Shown here piece by piece: positions 7,993-15,050 of a stretch of 64,000 nt of DNA; position 1 is the first letter of the stretch, and every line of letters begins with the position of its first letter. Made by a program: the position numbers and the translations under genes. The notes under the pieces were generated by a model, which searched no databases, was not told the DNA's origin, and saw only the letters and a list, made by a program, of their open reading frames with translations. This DNA comes from DASQMT01 sp963839615 (GTDB lineage: Bacteria > Actinomycetota > Thermoleophilia > Solirubrobacterales > Solirubrobacteraceae): positions 62,001 through 126,000 of the forward strand of contig CAWIVY010000007.1 in the NCBI GenBank assembly GCA_963839615.1, read 5' to 3'.

Positions 7993-8925
7993 CTAGTTCG
8001 CGACGACGCCGGTCGGCTCCTTCGGCAGGCCGGCGGCCTCGCGCAGCCGCGCGGCGACCTCGGCGATGTCCTCCGGCGCGTAGTCGGGCGCGAAGACCGC
8101 CGGCTGGGACGGCAGATCGATCGGCGGGAAGCCCTCGGGCATCTCGTCCTCGACGACGAGGTCCTCTCCCGTCTCCGGGTGCGGTCCGTTGAACACCGCG
8201 GCCAGCTCGAGGTAGTCGCTGGGGGAGAACCGGTAGAGGGTGAGGTGCCGCTTCGCGGCGATGTGCGGCTGGCACTCCGGGATCTTCTCCGTCGGGATGT
8301 TCGGCGACGGGAAGAGCTTCGTCAGGTCGGCGCCGGTGAGCCGCTCGAGCGCCCGCGCATATGCCACCTGGTGGACGCCGCCACGCACGAGCAGGTAGCC
8401 GGTGAGCGCGCGCGCCGCCGGGTGCTCGACCATCTCGTAGACGCGCAGCTTGCCGCTGCGGGCGCCGGTCTCGAGGAAGTAGTTGTGGGTCAGGTCCTCG
8501 ATCAGGTCGCCGGAGGAGAAGACGTTGTCGCCGGTCCACGGCTTGCCCTGGGAATCGAACGGCAGCGCGCCCTGCCCGCCGAGCAGGTAGTGCTGGCTCA
8601 TCCGCGCATCCTTGACGCCGGCGAGCGACGCCTTCGGCGCCTTGCCGTCGTCGGTCGGCGATGCGCCGGTGAGCATCGTGTTGATCGTCGCCGCGACGAG
8701 CTCGATGTGCCCGAACTCCTCGGCCGCGATGTTGGCGACGAGGTCGTAGAACGGGCGGGCCTGCTGGCGGCTGCGGAAGTTGAACGACTGGAACGTGTAG
8801 TTCATGAACGTCGACATCTCGCCGAACCTGCCGCCCATCAGCTCCTGGACCGCAGCGGCGCCGTTGGGATCCGGGTCGGACGGAGGGGGCAGCTCGACGC
8901 CGAGCCGGTCGATGCGCTGGATCAT
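7993..8925 (-). CDS. Manganese catalase (non-heme)
   Basis: Dismutates H2O2 at a di-manganese centre within a ferritin-like four-helix bundle. The 310-residue protein has the first-shell region GRFGEMSTFMNY, the EExxH-like AAEEFGHIELV, the second Glu in HNYFLETGA and the His in RGGVHQVAYA. A C-terminal extension with YRFSPSDYLELAAVFNG is typical of the family. The gene stands alone on the minus strand, bounded by a strong palindrome downstream. It could remove the peroxide made by urate oxidase at 1.8-2.7 kb, though it is transcribed apart. Confidence 0.93.
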   Translation of the reverse strand: MIQRIDRLGVELPPPSDPDPNGAAAVQELMGGRFGEMSTFMNYTFQSFNFRSRQQARPFYDLVANIAAEEFGHIELVAATINTMLTGASPTDDGKAPKASLAGVKDARMSQHYLLGGQGALPFDSQGKPWTGDNVFSSGDLIEDLTHNYFLETGARSGKLRVYEMVEHPAARALTGYLLVRGGVHQVAYARALERLTGADLTKLFPSPNIPTEKIPECQPHIAAKRHLTLYRFSPSDYLELAAVFNGPHPETGEDLVVEDEMPEGFPPIDLPSQPAVFAPDYAPEDIAEVAARLREAAGLPKEPTGVVAN

Positions 8926-9008
8926 GAGGACCTCGCTTCGGTTGGGGGGGACAACCGGGCGCTACCCGCTCCCGCGGGCGGTCACTGGCGCCGGGTCGCA
9001 ACCGTGAC

Positions 9009-9764
9009 TCAGGCGGGCAAGCTGACCGCGTCGCCCACGCGGACGACGCCCGGCTCGGCGACCTCGCACCACAGCCCGAACGTCACGTCGCGCTTCCCGC
9101 GCAGCTCGGCGAGCGCCGCGAGCACCGGCGCGTCGGTGCGGCCGTCGTCGGGGTCGCGCGTGGTGACGACGCAGCGTGGCACCGGCTCGAGGCCGCGCAG
9201 CAGCGCGGCGCCGACCGCGATCTCGCGACCGGGCCAGCCGTGCTCCTCCCAGGCGTCGACGCCGTCGATCGCGACCGTCATGCGGAAGCGGCGGGCGTCG
9301 GGCACGGTGCCCTCGAGCGCGGGCGCGAGCGCCGCCAGCGACGCGCACGACATCAGTGTCACCGGCGCATCATCGGCGAGCCGCTCGCCCTCGTCGCGCG
9401 CGAGCAACTGCACCGCGCGGCCGAGGTGCTCGGAGACCGCCTCCGACAGCGCACCGTCGACGAGCCGGCCCGGGATCGGGCGGCCCGAGTAGTTCGCCGT
9501 CGTCGCGCGTGCGCCGAGCGGGGGCGCCTCGCCGACCTCGCTGCCGTCCGGGAAGCGCAGCGTGAGCACGCTTCCGTCCCAGTGCGGAACGATCTGCAGC
9601 AGCCGCGGGGTGCGCGTGGTCAGCAGCAGCTTGTGCTCCGCGTCGACGACGCAGAACGCGCGGTCGCCGCGCGCGCCGGTCGGCCCGAGCTCGAGCTGGT
9701 CGGCCGACGCGAGGCGCATGCCCTTGACGGGCGCGAGCGAGAGCTGTGTGACCGTCGCGTTCAT
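9009..9764 (-). CDS. MOSC domain-containing protein
   Basis: A 251-residue protein with an N-terminal MOSC beta-barrel (LSLAPVKGMRLASAD, then GDRAFCVVD) followed by the C-terminal MOSC domain. The conserved Cys lies in PRCVVTTRDPDDGRTD. The family is related to the C-terminal part of molybdenum-cofactor sulfurase and to mARC/YcbX proteins and is presumed to handle Moco-bound sulfur or reduce N-hydroxylated compounds. ATG 9764 was preferred over an upstream in-frame start because it gives the standard N-terminus and sits 12 nt after a TACCCT -10 element. Confidence 0.88.
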   Translation of the reverse strand: MNATVTQLSLAPVKGMRLASADQLELGPTGARGDRAFCVVDAEHKLLLTTRTPRLLQIVPHWDGSVLTLRFPDGSEVGEAPPLGARATTANYSGRPIPGRLVDGALSEAVSEHLGRAVQLLARDEGERLADDAPVTLMSCASLAALAPALEGTVPDARRFRMTVAIDGVDAWEEHGWPGREIAVGAALLRGLEPVPRCVVTTRDPDDGRTDAPVLAALAELRGKRDVTFGLWCEVAEPGVVRVGDAVSLPA

Positions 9765-9819
9765 TGTGTGCGCGGAAGGGTAGGACGCGCCCAACCCCGG
9801 GTTCAGGAGGAATGTCGAG

Positions 9820-10593
9820 ATGACAGAGCAGACGAAGCGCGACGCCAAGCTCGTCCGCTTCCTCAACGACGCCTATACGACCGAGCGGCGCCTCGAGCTC
9901 GCGCTCCAGGTGCAGATCGAGGGAACGACCCGCGAGGACTACCTCGAGCGGCTCGAGCAGCACCTGAAGGAGACGCGCTCGCACGCGAAGGACGTGGAGC
10001 GCCGCATCAAGCAGCTCGGTGGCGCGGCTGTCCTGGTCCGCGGGCCGGACGCGCTCAACCGTGGCGCCGAGGCCGCGCAGGGGGCGATGCAGCGCGCGAG
10101 CGTCGCGGTCAGGAAGCCGCTCGACGCCGTGCTCGGCACCGGCTCGCAGGAGCGCATGCTCAAGAACGCCCGGACCGGGTTCGTCGACGAGGCGAAGGAG
10201 ATCGCCACCTACCGCGTCATCGAGGCGGTCGCGAAAGCCGTCGGGGACAACGACACGGCGAAGCTCGCACGCAAGATCCTGCGCGAGGAGCAGCGCATGT
10301 CCGACTTCCTCGCCGACCTGATCCCGGAGCTCGCGCTGGACACGGCCCACGACGAGATCCCGGTCGCCGAGATCGAGGGTCCCGCCGCCCCGGCCCGTAC
10401 AAGCAAGCCGTCCCGCCCGCGCAAGCCGTCCCGCTCGAGCTCGAACGGGACGAAGTCGAGCGGCTCGCGCAAGAGCAGCAGCAGCAGCGGCACGAAGACC
10501 CGCAAGGCGAAGCCGCGGGCGACGACCCGCAAGAGCAGCTCCAGCAGCAGCTCCGGCTCCAGCCGGAAGAAGAGCAGTTCAAGCAGCAGCTAG
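9820..10593 (+). CDS. DUF892 ferritin-like protein with Ser/Lys-rich tail
   Basis: 257 residues. The first 175 form the DUF892 (YciE/YciF) all-helical, ferritin-like domain (LVRFLNDAYTTERRLELALQ, HLKETRSHAKDVERRI, EAKEIATYRVIEAVA). These proteins are stress-induced and of unknown activity. The last 65 residues are almost only Ser, Lys, Arg and Thr, a disordered basic tail resembling histone-H1-type DNA-binding tails. A strong ribosome-binding site (AGGAGGA) precedes the ATG by 7 nt. A similar basic Ser/Lys stretch occurs at the N-terminus of the convergent neighbour, so both may bind nucleic acid or anionic wall polymer (inference). Confidence 0.85.
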   Translation: MTEQTKRDAKLVRFLNDAYTTERRLELALQVQIEGTTREDYLERLEQHLKETRSHAKDVERRIKQLGGAAVLVRGPDALNRGAEAAQGAMQRASVAVRKPLDAVLGTGSQERMLKNARTGFVDEAKEIATYRVIEAVAKAVGDNDTAKLARKILREEQRMSDFLADLIPELALDTAHDEIPVAEIEGPAAPARTSKPSRPRKPSRSSSNGTKSSGSRKSSSSSGTKTRKAKPRATTRKSSSSSSSGSSRKKSSSSSS

Positions 10594-10626
10594 GGACTCG
10601 CGGGCCGCGAGCCCCGGCCGCCCGGC

Positions 10627-11097
10627 TCAGGACAGCGCGTCGCCGATCTTCCTCGCCTGCTCGCGCGCCTGCGCGATCTCGTCGGCGAACCGGCCGAGTT
10701 GCTTGCCGGCCTTCCGTACTTCCTTCGCGACGGGCTTGAAGTCGAAGCTGTTGCCGGAGACCGGCACGCCGAGCACCTTCTTGCTCGGGGCGGCGCCGCC
10801 GCGGGACGCGAGCACGAAACCGCCGACCAGGCCGGCCGCGGCTGCGCCACCGGCGAGCAGCGGCGTCTTCGCCTTGCTCACGACCGAACGGGAGGCTCCG
10901 TTGCTCGAAGCTCCGGCGCTCGCCGAGCGACCGTTCTTCGCCGGGGTGCGCTTGCGACTCGACGCCGTCGTGGAGCGGCTCGAGCCCGATCCCGATCGCT
11001 TCGTCGCGGATGAGCCGTTGCCGCTGCTCTTGGACTTGCCGGCGCTGCTGCTCTTCGGGCGCGCGCTCGTCGAACGCTTCGTGGTGCTGGCTGCCAT
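10627..11097 (-). CDS. Hypothetical basic protein with one membrane segment
   Basis: 156 residues, not assigned to a known family. The first 70 residues are a low-complexity Ser/Lys/Arg/Thr tract, followed by one hydrophobic Gly/Ala segment (LLAGGAAAAGLVGGFVLA, about residues 80-98). A short amphipathic C-terminal helix follows (FADEIAQAREQARKIGDAL). The layout suggests a membrane-anchored protein with a disordered cationic domain. It is the last gene of the minus-strand run of small envelope-type proteins starting at 13413 and ends convergently 34 bp from the DUF892 gene. Confidence 0.6.
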   Translation of the reverse strand: MAASTTKRSTSARPKSSSAGKSKSSGNGSSATKRSGSGSSRSTTASSRKRTPAKNGRSASAGASSNGASRSVVSKAKTPLLAGGAAAAGLVGGFVLASRGGAAPSKKVLGVPVSGNSFDFKPVAKEVRKAGKQLGRFADEIAQAREQARKIGDALS

Positions 11098-11176
11098 TGG
11101 AGTGCCTACCTTTCCGGGGTCATCCAGGGCCTACCCGTCGGCCAACACGCGCACGCACCTCGCCGGGTCGTGGGGG

Positions 11177-11530
11177 TCAGCGCCGGTCCCAGCGCTCGCG
11201 CAGCGAGCGGCCGAGCCGCTTCGCGCGCCGCACCGGCGCGGCGCTGCCCACGCGCGTCACCACCGCGGACGCCTGTTCAGGCAGGTCCCGCGCCTGCGCG
11301 GCCGTGATCGTGAGCACGACCGCGCGCTCGAAGATGCGCGCGACCTCCGGCGCGTCGACGAAGCGGGTGCCCTCGGGCGTGTCGATCACGATGCCGTCGA
11401 AGATGTGCTCGCGCGCGTTGTCCTGCGTGCGGCGGACCGTGCCGACCTGCATGCCGTCGGAGCTGCGCACGGGCGTCCCGCGCCTGAGCACCTTGTAGCC
11501 GATCGCGTGGCCGTCGTCGAACTCGGTCAC
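11177..11530 (-). CDS. PRC-barrel-like protein
   Basis: 117 residues from GTG 11530. The segment IGYKVLRRGTPVRSSDG followed by VGTVRRTQDN, HIFDGIVIDTPEGTRFVDAPEV is laid out like a PRC-barrel/DUF2171-type small beta-barrel, found in stress proteins and ribosome-maturation factors. A basic C-terminus (PVRRAKRLGRSLRERWDRR) follows. The frame continues upstream of the GTG, but the sequence there is arginine-rich and non-conserved, so the shorter start was chosen. Family assignment is by pattern only. Confidence 0.6.
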   Translation of the reverse strand: MTEFDDGHAIGYKVLRRGTPVRSSDGMQVGTVRRTQDNAREHIFDGIVIDTPEGTRFVDAPEVARIFERAVVLTITAAQARDLPEQASAVVTRVGSAAPVRRAKRLGRSLRERWDRR

Positions 11531-11585
11531 ACCCGGGAGGTTGGCAGGTGGCGCGGACCCGGGGGGCGGTCCGCGCCACGCTGCG

Positions 11586-11891
11586 TCAAGCGGACTGCGA
11601 GTCCTTCCGGCGCATCCCCGAGATCTTGCCCCGGTTCTTGAACGCCATGCCCGCGGCGGCGGCGGCGAGTGCCAGCCCGCCGGCTTTGCCCTTGCGCGAG
11701 CTCGGCGCTGCCTTCTTCGTCGCTCCTGCGGGGAGAACCGAGCCCATGACCTTCTTGACACCGGTGGGCTCCGGCTGCCGCCGCCGGCGCAGCCCCTGGA
11801 CCGGGCTGCTCCGGCGCGGGGTGGACGTCGACCGCGCGAAGCGGCCCCGGCCGGTGCTCGATGCGCGGGTGGTCCTCGTGCCGGTCGCCAT
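11586..11891 (-). CDS. Hypothetical small basic protein
   Basis: 101 residues, strongly cationic (RGRFARSTSTPRRSSPVQGLRRRRQ in pieces), with a short hydrophobic Ala/Gly run near residues 73-86. Its ATG overlaps the stop of the DUF3618 gene by one base, which suggests cotranscription. No family recognised; its reality rests on position in the operon and codon bias. Confidence 0.5.
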   Translation of the reverse strand: MATGTRTTRASSTGRGRFARSTSTPRRSSPVQGLRRRRQPEPTGVKKVMGSVLPAGATKKAAPSSRKGKAGGLALAAAAAGMAFKNRGKISGMRRKDSQSA

Positions 11892-12460
11892 CAGCGGGCC
11901 TGGGGGGTCGAGACGGGCTCGGCGGACGTCTGGCTCCCAGCGCCCTCCTTGACCTCCTGAGCCGACTGCTGCGCGCTCTCCTTGACCTCCTGAGCGTGCT
12001 GCTGGCCGCTCTCCTGCACCGTCTGCTGCGCACTCTGCGCGGCCTCCTGGGCGACCTGCTTGCCGTGCTCGAGCGCCTCCTGGCCGGTCTCGCGCACCTT
12101 GTCCTTGACGTCGTCGGCGATCGCGCCGATCTTCTCGTCCTCGACGCGCGTGGACGGGATCAGCATGCCGGCGAGGAACCCGATCGCCACGGAGCCGATC
12201 GCGAGGCCGAGCGGGTTCTGCTGGGCGACGCTCTGGGCCTGCCGTGCCTTGTGCTTGACGTCGCCGGAATCGGGCGTGCCGCCGGCGATCCTGTCCTTCA
12301 CACCCACGATGCTCTCCTTCGCGGACTCGCGCTTGCCCTGCAGGTTCTCCTTCGCGCGGGTCTTGACGTCAGCCTTGTAGCCGAGCGCATCGACGGTCTC
12401 GGTCATATCCGCGCGCGTCTGCTCTATCTCTGCGCGGATCCGGTCGGGTTCTTGGCCCAC
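11891..12460 (-). CDS. DUF3618 domain-containing protein
   Basis: 189 residues. The N-terminus (PDRIRAEIEQTRADMTETVDAL) is the DUF3618 helical motif found in actinobacterial membrane-stress operons. A central hydrophobic segment (LGLAIGSVAIGFLAGMLI, about 83-100) is a likely membrane anchor. The C-terminal half is a heptad-like Gln/Ala/Glu helix (VAQEAAQSAQQTVQES), probably coiled coil. It overlaps the upstream holin-X gene by 37 bp. Partners are the other small membrane proteins of this cassette. Function unknown. Confidence 0.85.
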   Translation of the reverse strand: MGQEPDRIRAEIEQTRADMTETVDALGYKADVKTRAKENLQGKRESAKESIVGVKDRIAGGTPDSGDVKHKARQAQSVAQQNPLGLAIGSVAIGFLAGMLIPSTRVEDEKIGAIADDVKDKVRETGQEALEHGKQVAQEAAQSAQQTVQESGQQHAQEVKESAQQSAQEVKEGAGSQTSAEPVSTPQAR

Positions 12461-12858
12461 TGGATGTCCTCCTTCACTGTTTCGACGGTCTGAGGTGCCG
12501 GCGGGGTGGCGCGCTTGAGCGCCGCCTGGCCGGACTTTGCGAGCACCAGGGCGACGATCGCCCAGAGCGCCATCACGATCAGCGCGGCGACCCAGGTCGC
12601 CATCGCGTCGTCGAGCAGGGCGATCAGCGCAGCGGTCAGGGCGCCGAGGGCCAGCAGGCCCGCGACAGCGGCTCCGCCGAGCATCCCCGCGCCCTTGCCC
12701 GCGATCTTGCCCTTCTGCTGCAGCTCCGCCTGGGCGAGCTCGAGCTCCTTGCGGACGAGCGTCGACGTCTGCTGGGAGAGATCCTTGACGAGCTCCCCGA
12801 TCGGGCGCTCGCGCGGATCCTCAGACGAGTCGGCGTTGCCGGTAGCGGCATGTGCCAT
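12424..12858 (-). CDS. Actinobacterial holin-X / phage holin family protein
   Basis: 144 residues. An amphipathic N-terminal helix (IGELVKDLSQQTSTLVRKELELAQAEL) is followed by two transmembrane helices (GAAVAGLLALGALTAALIALL and ATWVAALIVMALWAIVALVLA), the standard layout of holin superfamily III / DUF1469-like proteins. Despite the name these are chromosomal membrane proteins that co-occur with DUF3618. No phage genes surround it. Overlaps the DUF3618 gene by 37 bp and lies 3 bp after the upstream gene. Confidence 0.85.
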   Translation of the reverse strand: MAHAATGNADSSEDPRERPIGELVKDLSQQTSTLVRKELELAQAELQQKGKIAGKGAGMLGGAAVAGLLALGALTAALIALLDDAMATWVAALIVMALWAIVALVLAKSGQAALKRATPPAPQTVETVKEDIQWAKNPTGSAQR

Positions 12859-12861
12859 GGC

Positions 12862-13413
12862 TCAGCGGCTCCCCTCGAAGCTCGAGCTGTCGTACGCGGG
12901 CGGCATCGTGGGCGGTTCCGCGGGCGTCGTCTCGGCGGTGCGCGCAGGGAGCTGGGCGTGGCCCTGCGAGCTGCGCTGCTCGTAGCGGCTGCTCGACGAC
13001 GCCTTCAAAAAGCGCGAGGCGACGATGCCGAGAGCCATGCCCCCGGCGATCACGGCCCACGGCCGACGCCGGCCGAAGTCCTCGACGTCCTGCAGGATGC
13101 GGTCGGCGTCGCTGCCCCGGAGGTACTCGCCGAGCTGCTCGGCGCGGTCGGCCGCCTGTCCGGCGAGCTTCGCCGGCTGGTCCTTGCCCTGCTCACGCAG
13201 CTGGTCGCCGATGCTGCGCACGTCCGAGGCGAACCCGCCGACGCGCTCGCCGGCCTCGGTCGAGCGCTGGTCGACCTGCGTGCGAAGCGTGCTCTTGGCC
13301 TGGCCGGCGGCCTGCTGGGCCTGGTCCCTGGCCTTCTCCTTCGCCTGCTCCGTCGTGGAGCTGCTCTCGCCCGTCGATGGTCCGTTACTCGTTGGTGTGG
13401 TGTAGGTCTGCAA
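12862..13413 (-). CDS. Membrane-anchored helical stress-type protein
   Basis: 183 residues from a TTG start with a good GGAGGA ribosome-binding site. The N-terminal 110 residues are a long charged helix rich in Gln/Ala/Lys (EKARDQAQQAAGQAKSTL), resembling CsbD, LEA-like or apolipoprotein-like stress proteins. One transmembrane segment follows (WAVIAGGMALGIVASRFL, about 120-137), then a disordered tail. It is the first gene of the cassette holin-X, DUF3618, basic protein, PRC. Not assignable to a named family with confidence. Confidence 0.65.
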   Translation of the reverse strand: MQTYTTPTSNGPSTGESSSTTEQAKEKARDQAQQAAGQAKSTLRTQVDQRSTEAGERVGGFASDVRSIGDQLREQGKDQPAKLAGQAADRAEQLGEYLRGSDADRILQDVEDFGRRRPWAVIAGGMALGIVASRFLKASSSSRYEQRSSQGHAQLPARTAETTPAEPPTMPPAYDSSSFEGSR

Positions 13414-13502
13414 CGCGTCCTCCGGTCTCGGGAGTGAAGATCAGCAGCGACACTTCCCACGCGGGCGCTATTCCGATTGGCGTTCTGTTCAGGATGTGAC
13501 GG

Positions 13503-13934
13503 TCAGGCAGGTCCGCGAGACGACCCGCCGGCATGTTTGAGAATCGTCCGCAGGGTTGCGGGCGGTCCGGGCCAGTGCTCGGCGATCACGCGGGGTCCGG
13601 CGCCGCGCACGATCCCGCGCAGCACGAGCCCCAGCAGGAGCGCGTCGTCGAGCTGCCCGGCGACCGGGATGAAGTCCGGCACCACGTCGAACGGGATCAG
13701 TAGGTAGACGACCGTCGCCGCGAGCGCCAGCTTGCGCGCGCGCGGGACCCTTGGATCGCGCAGGAGCCGCCGGCAGAGGACGGCGCAATCGGGCACGAAC
13801 CCCGCGAGCGCCCGCGCGTGCTCGCGGCGGCCGGCCACGAACAGCGCGAGCACGAACGCGGCGTAGAGCGCAAGTCCTGCGAGCAGCAGCCAGGCCCAGG
13901 CGGGCATGGCGATCGAGGCTAGGAGGTTGTGCAA
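13503..13934 (-). CDS. DUF1232 (YkvA-type) membrane protein
   Basis: 143 residues. An N-terminal transmembrane helix (AWLLLAGLALYAAFVLALF) is followed by a DUF1232 domain with its signature LAATVVYLLIPFDVVPDFIPVAGQLDDALLLG. These proteins are small membrane proteins of unknown function. It stands between the envelope cassette and the cell-wall hydrolase and may belong to the same physiological theme. Confidence 0.85.
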   Translation of the reverse strand: MHNLLASIAMPAWAWLLLAGLALYAAFVLALFVAGRREHARALAGFVPDCAVLCRRLLRDPRVPRARKLALAATVVYLLIPFDVVPDFIPVAGQLDDALLLGLVLRGIVRGAGPRVIAEHWPGPPATLRTILKHAGGSSRGPA

Positions 13935-13976
13935 GAACAGGCCGGCACCAGGTGTGCCGACTTCTTGGACAACCGA

Positions 13977-14849
13977 CTAGAGGCCGGGCGGGTGGCGGAC
14001 GGTGTAGCCAGCCGAGGAGCGCGAACGCGACTGCCAGCGCGAGCCGCTCTCGTCGCGGCCCGTCGTGTCGAAGCGGCGCCCGTTCACGATCATGTAGACG
14101 TGCCCCGGGTTGGCGTAGATCGTCACCCAGCGGCCCTTGCCCGGCGCGCCCCAGCTCATGAAGCCGCCGGAGGTGAGCGCGCTGTTGAGCAGGCCGGCGC
14201 CGTGCAGCGCGTACGAGACGGACCCGGAGCAGTCATAGCCGCTGTCGTTCCACGTCCCGTGCCCGCCGCCGTACTTGTACGGCTTGCCGGCTATGCGATC
14301 GCCCGCGGCGATGATCCTGCGCACGCGTGTCGGCAGCCCGCCCGAGGATCCCGGCACGCGACCGCGCTTGAGCACGACTCGCACGCCCGGATGGCCGAGC
14401 GCTGCCCACGTTGCCGGGCCGACGACGCCGTCGGCGGCCAGCCCGTGCGCGCTCTGGAAGCGCTTGACCGCGGCCTGCGTGGCGGGCCCGAACACGCCGT
14501 CGGCGGCGATCCCGAGCGCACGCTGAAGACGCCGCACGCTGTCGCCGCGCGAGCGCACGGGGGTCGAGGAGGTGCGGCGCTGGGCGGCCCGATGGCCGCG
14601 CCGCAGCGCCGACCACGTCGCCGGGCCGACGACGCCGTCGGGCGTGAGTCCCTGGCGCCGCTGGAAGCGCTTGACGGCCGCGCGCGTGCCGCGTCCGAAG
14701 ATCCCGTCGGCGGGCTGGTTGAGCCAGCGCTGGACCTTGGCGACCGCCGGGCCGCGCGCGCCCTTCTTCAGCTCCGCCGCGGCACTGCCGGCGAGCAGCG
14801 TTCCGAGCAGCAGCGCGGAGATGAGGATGAGTGCGGGAACCTTGGCCAT
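13977..14849 (-). CDS. Peptidoglycan-binding NlpC/P60-like cell-wall hydrolase
   Basis: 290 residues with a signal peptide (LILISALLLGTLLAGSAAA). Two peptidoglycan-binding type-1 repeats follow (KVQRWLNQPADGIFGRGT...GVVGPATWSAL and RRLQRALGIAADGVFGPAT...GVVGPATWAAL). The C-terminal domain is NlpC/P60-like, with the catalytic Cys in YDCSGSVSYAL and the His in PGHVYMIVNGR. It presumably cleaves peptidoglycan stem peptides outside the cell. A cyclic-di-AMP-type riboswitch ends about 8 nt before the ATG. This regulation is common for cell-wall hydrolases in actinobacteria. Confidence 0.9.
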   Translation of the reverse strand: MAKVPALILISALLLGTLLAGSAAAELKKGARGPAVAKVQRWLNQPADGIFGRGTRAAVKRFQRRQGLTPDGVVGPATWSALRRGHRAAQRRTSSTPVRSRGDSVRRLQRALGIAADGVFGPATQAAVKRFQSAHGLAADGVVGPATWAALGHPGVRVVLKRGRVPGSSGGLPTRVRRIIAAGDRIAGKPYKYGGGHGTWNDSGYDCSGSVSYALHGAGLLNSALTSGGFMSWGAPGKGRWVTIYANPGHVYMIVNGRRFDTTGRDESGSRWQSRSRSSAGYTVRHPPGL

Positions 14850-14856
14850 CGTCTGC

Positions 14857-15000
14857 GTCGCCTACGAGGTGAGCTGACGGGCTCGCGCATCGCGCTACAC
14901 CGCTGACTGCGGCGATTCGCCCCCGCGGCCATCGGTGGCCGCACTGGTTCCCCCGTTCGGACGGCCCTGGGACCGCCCGACTCGGCGGGCGTCGTTGTAC
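14857..15000 (-). promoter_or_regulatory. Cyclic-di-AMP (ydaO-yuaA) riboswitch
   Basis: On the minus strand the leader of the wall hydrolase contains GGGGGAACCA, then GGGGGCGAATCGCCGC, and ends with GAGCCCGTCAGCTCACCTCGTAGGC in pieces. These are the most conserved blocks of the ydaO class (GGGGAACC, GGGGCGAAUC, CCCGUCAGCUAACCUCGUAGGC-type). In actinobacteria this class commonly precedes rpf-, NlpC/P60- and other wall-hydrolase genes and switches them off when cyclic-di-AMP binds. The 5' boundary is approximate; covariance was not computed. Confidence 0.82.
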
Positions 15001-15050
15001 CAGCGCAAACCCCTGCAAGTTGCACGATCCCTTGCACCAGAGGGATGGTT

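Noticed and set aside
6680..9001. 773-codon minus-strand frame running through the catalase into the MFS gene
   Set aside because: The upstream half is the shifted frame of the Mn-catalase; only the part from ATG 7870 is conserved.
12424..12858. Holin as evidence of a prophage
   Set aside because: Holin-X family proteins are normal chromosomal actinobacterial proteins and no phage structural, integrase or lysin genes accompany it.
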